From NCBI GenBank assembly GCA_029891385.1, contig CM057228.1, positions 60,333,783 through 60,397,782 on the forward strand: 64,000 nt of DNA, written 5' to 3'. This document shows, one piece after another, positions 60,067 through 64,000 of the stretch. The translations under genes and the position numbers were made by a program. Source of the stretch: Erythroxylum novogranatense. Lineage: Eukaryota > Streptophyta > Magnoliopsida > Malpighiales > Erythroxylaceae. The notes beneath the pieces are model-generated. The model saw only the letters and a program-made list of their open reading frames with translations. It was not told the origin of the DNA and did no database searches. Position 1 is the stretch's first letter; each line of letters opens with the position of its first letter.

Positions 60067-63000
60067 TTCCTTTCAATCCAGCCTATAAATGGGATTGAAA
60101 AGTTCTTGTATATAGGGAGCAGAATGAAGGCACGATTAAAGGGCATTAGGACGTACAGATTGATCTTGGACATAGGGTGTCATCTGGATTTAAAAAAATG
60201 TCTTTATATTCCTGATTATGCTAGGAATTTAGTTTCTGTTGCAAAGTTAGATGATGATGGTTTTAACTTTAAGATTGGAACTGTGTGTTTTCTATATATA
60301 AACACAAGTACCATTATGTTGACCATATTATAGGAACTAAACGTAGTGCACAAAATGAATGTTCTGTTTTTTGTGGCATAAAAGATTTGGTCATATATCC
60401 AAGGAAATGGTACAGAGGTTAGTGAAAAATGAAATCTTACCTCAATTGGATTTTACTGATTGGGATAGATGTGTGGATTGCATTAAAGGCAAGCAAACCA
60501 GAAATATATCCAAGCATCCCGTAATAAGAAGTAGTGAATTGCTTGAATTAATACATAGTGACATCTGTGATCCTTTCAACGTTCCTTCTTAGGTCAACGA
60601 AAAAATTTCATTACCTTTATTGATGACTTCTTATGATATGGTTATATTTATATTCTACATGAAAAGTCTCAGCCTGTGGACACCCTAGAGGTGTTCGTTA
60701 ATGAAGTAGAAAGGAAGTTAGATAGAAAAGTAAAGTAGTGAGGTCTGATAGAGGTGGTGAATATTATGAAAATTTTGATGAAAGTGGACAAAGTCCAGGT
60801 CCATTTGCAAAGTTTCTTGCAAGTCAAGGCATATATGCACAATACACAATGCCTAGTACATCAAAACAAAAATGGTGTAGCCGAAAAACATAATCGTACT
60901 CTTATAGATATGGTTAGGAGTATGTTAAGTTATAGTATTGCACCGTTATCATTATGGATGCATGCATTAAAGATCGATGCGAATCCACTTAATAGGATTC
61001 CTAGTAAAGTAGTTCTTAAGACACCTTACGAACTGTGGATAAGAAGGAAAACTAGTTACAACACCTTCACATTTGGGGTTGTCCGGCAGAAGTAAGGCTA
61101 TATAATCCATATGAAAAGAAGCTTGATGTGAGAACTGTTAGTAGTTATTTCATCGGTTATCCTGAAAAGTCAAAGGGTACAAATTTTATTGTCCTAACCA
61201 TAGTACAAGAATAGTTGAGTCTGGTAATGCTTGATTCATTAGGAATAGTCCAATCAGTGGGAGTGGAGAATCATAAAAATTGTATATTCACGAGAGTCGA
61301 GTAGAAACTACTCCGAGTCGTGTAGAAACTACTACATCAAATATGATCTCACCGGTTGTTATTTCTTTTGTTGCATCACGGATATGCAATATACCAAAAC
61401 AACAAATTAATGTTCCAATTCCACAAATTGAACATATTAATGAAGAACCAACTAATGATGTTCAAGTTACAAATAATCACAAGAAGTAGCATTACGAAGC
61501 TCTGTAAGGGAGAGAAGACTACCTATTTCGAGTGACTATGAAGTTTACTCACTTAAACATGAATGTGACTTGAGCATTAATTAGGATCCACTCTCGTTCA
61601 ACCAAGCCATAAAATGCAGCAATTTTGAAAAGTGGCTCAATGCTATGAAAGAAGAGTTTAAATCAATGGATGACAACAATATATGAGAATTAGTTAAGTT
61701 GTGGGAACGTGCAAAGCAAGTTGGTTGTAAATGGGTCTTTAAGATCAAACATGACTCATAAGGCAACATTGAAAGGTATAAAGCTAGACTTGTTGCCAAA
61801 GGTTACACTCAAAAGGATGGCGTTGACTATAAAGAGACCTTCTCTCTAGTTTCAAAGAAGGACTCTTTAAGAATTTTTATGGCCCTGGTGGCTCATTATG
61901 ATTTAGAGCTTCACTAAATGGATGTAAAGACCGCTTTTCTAAATGGTGACTTGGAACAAGAAATTTATATAGATCAACTAGAAGGTTTCGTGACCACAGG
62001 AAAAGAACGATTAGTGTATAAATTAAAGAAGTCAATATATGGATTGAAACAAGCTTCTCGACAATGGTATCTTAAGTTCAATAATATCATTATATCTTAT
62101 GGTTTTGTAGAAAACACCATTGATCAGTGTATATATATGAAGGTTTGTGCGAGCAAATGATATCCTTCTTGCTGCTAATAATATGGTTTTATTACTTGAT
62201 GTAAAAAAATTTCTCTAATAATTTTAAAATGAAAGATATAGGTGAGGCATCCTATATGATAGGAATTGAATTATTCCGTGATAAATCACAAGGATTATTA
62301 GGATTGTCTCAAAAGGTTATATTGAGAAAGTATTAAGATTTAAAATGGAAAAGTTATCGGGATAGACAGTTCTAATTCAGAAGGGGAACAAATTTAGTTA
62401 AAAACAATGTCCACAAAATGATTTGGAGCATAAGGAAATGGAGTCTATTCCTTATGCATCAGTGGTTGGGAGCTTAAGGTACGCTCAAACATGCACTCGA
62501 CCAGATATCAGTTTTGTATTGGAATGTTAGGCTGATATCAAAGCAATCCTGGAACGAACCATTGGAAAGCTGCAAAGAAAGTTCTTAGATATTTACAAGG
62601 CATAAAGGACTATATGCTCACATATAGAAAATAAATCCATCTCGAAGTGATATATTACTTAGATTCAGACTATGTCGATTGTGTAGATTTACAAAAATCA
62701 ACATTCGGTTGTATGTTTCTATTAGCTGGATGAGTAGTTTTGTGAAAAAGTAGAAAGCAGTCTGTCATTGCTACTTCCATTATAGAGGTTGAATTTGTGG
62801 CATGCTTTAAGGCCACAGTCCATGGATTGTGGTTGTAGAACTTTATCTTAGGTCTTAACATTGCCAACAGTATTGCTAGACTATTAAGAATTTATTGTGA
62901 TAATTTCGTAACCGTTTTCTTCTCTAAAAATGAAAAGCATTCAAAGGGTGTGAAACACTTAGATTTGAAGTACTTGTTTATGAAAGAAGAAGTGCAAAAA

Positions 63001-63160
63001 TATAAAATGTCAATTGAGCATATTGGTACCGATCTAATGATAGTGGATCCGTTAACTAAAGGCTTACCGCCCAAAACATTTATTGGTCATATTGAACATA
63101 TGGGCATTATGGATAAGTCCTTATTAGCACAACATTTTGACATGTATATATACATATAAT
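60010..63160 (+). pseudogene. copia-2 pol: protease, integrase, reverse transcriptase, RNase H
   Basis: In order: protease NTWWLDSGAIIYVSH (60010-60054) with an intact DSG; the GAG-pre-integrase zinc region HKRFGHISKEMVQRL and CVDCIKGKQT (60359-60592); integrase core LIHSDICDPF, ITFIDDF, VRSDRGGEYYE, NGVAEKHNRTLIDMVRSML and LWMHALK (to 61095). RT follows with [31 protein letters not shown] (61700-61850), [17 protein letters not shown] and [19 protein letters not shown] (61918-62160). The YVDD region is lost in frame breaks near 62160-62200. RNase H has YLDSDYVDCVD and KSTFGCMFLLAG, the EVEFVA box and HLDLKYLFMKEEVQ ... DPLTKGLPPKTF (62640-63130). More than ten stops or frame changes; inactive. 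Confidence 0.9.
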
Positions 63161-63460
63161 TGTCTTGCTCGAATTGTTATGACACTTGTGAATTCAATTA
63201 CAGTCATATTTTTGCTCACTTACTTATTATCCATATTATGTTGTATACAATAATTATTTCTGTGAGATAACAATTACAAATTACCCACATAAAGTTTTAT
63301 AAATTGAATTGATTATGTGATACATGAAAGGAATCAAGTTGTATAACTTGTGACTGCTATGATCCCATCATCTTAATTCAATTAAGGATGACTTGATCGA
63401 GTCCATGTATTGTGTGCCTTTAAAGTTTTATTGTTGAATCACCAAGTCATAATATGGGCC

Positions 63461-63471
63461 AAGTGGGAGAT
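63461..63471 (+). promoter_or_regulatory. Polypurine tract of copia-2
   Basis: CCAAGTGGGAGAT directly before TGTTAG of the 3' LTR, the classic copia form. Confidence 0.9.
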
Positions 63472-63783
63472 TGTTAGATTATTTAGTGGACCATGTCACT
63501 TATAGAATTGAGTTTAATGAAAAGAGCCTAAGATAATGGTTATTGGGTATTAAGGAGTTGGCCTCAAATAGGTCTAAGACACTTTCCCTCTCTCCTTTAA
63601 AAATAAAATGCAACAACAAACATGTTGGTTGTTTGTATGTTTTAGAAAACTATCAAAAGAGGTTTCTGAACCATTGAGGAAACTAATTAAAGAAGATAAT
63701 GCAGAGAGGGAATCAATCTTTATAAACACTATAATGGATTCAGGTATGTCAAGTGTTAATCGATCTTGCATTATTTGTTTACA
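63472..63783 (+). repeat. copia-2 3' LTR
   Basis: TGTTAGATTATTTAG to TTGTTTACA, 312 bp, partner of 54385-54703. Confidence 0.9.
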
Positions 63784-64000
63784 TTCTTATATTTGGAAAA
63801 GAAAAAAAAGCTATAACCAATTCCTAAATATAAATAGTGACTTTTTTTGTTATTGCCAAGTTTTTTTTAAAAAAAATCAAACAAGATTCATTGGAAATTG
63901 AAAATGAGATTTTTAAGATGAGCTTTGGACAATATTCATGAAAATGTGCAACATATACCTAAAATGAGAACAACCTACAGATGTATTTTCGTCCATCAGT
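63784..64000. other. Flank beyond copia-2
   Basis: AT-rich; nothing recognised up to the window end. Confidence 0.6.

Larger units (their letters stand above)
54385..63783 (+). mobile_element. Decayed Ty1/copia retrotransposon (copia-2) with nested insertions
   Basis: Short LTRs (54385-54703 and 63472-63783), a primer site and a polypurine tract bracket gag and pol in copia order with many stops and frame breaks. The leader is unusually long (about 3.5 kb) because it holds a SINE fragment with a hAT MITE. A solo LTR (58488-59396) splits gag. No clear TSD: left flank TATAT, right flank TTCTT. Decay is deeper than in copia-1, so this is the older copy. Confidence 0.88.

Overview
The window is plant nuclear DNA, most likely from a eudicot. 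It is AT-rich, has no dense gene content, and holds a seven-exon terpene synthase gene of the TPS-a type, Ty3/gypsy chromovirus (Tekay/Del-like) and Ty1/copia retrotransposons, a plant LINE with an RNase H domain, an Au-like SINE fragment and MITEs. Almost everything is transposon nested in transposon. Clean 5-bp target-site duplications (TSDs) allow several insertions to be ordered.

Layout. Bases 1-17887 are one minus-strand Tekay-type element (5' LTR 15498-17887, gag, PR-RT-RNase H, start of integrase). It is broken by a non-coding long-LTR element (LARD-1, 4147-12245, TSD CTTTG) and by a plus-strand long LTR (1-3628, running off the window). Bases 17961-28636 are a second non-coding long-LTR element (LARD-2, TSD TCATC); its 5' LTR carries a further 1.2-kb insertion. 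Bases 28984-33340 are an LTR fragment and a decayed gypsy gag split by a 3.5-kb solo LTR. Bases 33771-34200 hold two joined pieces of a P4-type flippase gene. Bases 34713-47100 are a minus-strand LINE split by a complete copia element (35307-44999, TSD GTTGT). Bases 47821-48336 are an inverted-repeat MITE running into the last exon of the terpene synthase (48181-51309, minus), which also has a nonsense codon in exon 1. Bases 51420-54384 are AT-rich and featureless. Bases 54385-63783 are a decayed plus-strand copia element containing a SINE fragment split by a hAT MITE (TSD TTATGTAG) and a 0.9-kb solo LTR (TSD GTTAA).

The most unusual signal is inside the long LTRs. Related LTR copies share a candidate intron of about 730-910 bp: a donor like CAG|GTGAGTAA, a conserved hairpin block just before a TTTTTCAG acceptor, and between them an inverted-repeat bracket (GTTGTGACCGGAGC ... 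GCGCTCGGTCACAAC) enclosing a tandem-repeat cassette whose sequence differs completely between subfamilies. A small hairpin just after the acceptor shows paired changes. Several LTRs and leaders also carry arrays of short palindromes (AAGTCGACTT, CACGATCGTG, GCCGCGGC-type). LARD-1 and LARD-2 share homologous non-coding interiors and a relic gag start, which points to an old non-autonomous lineage rather than independent decay.

Limits: boundaries were placed by eye from repeat termini and TSDs. Many single-base indels separate LTR pairs, so some frameshifts may be assembly error.
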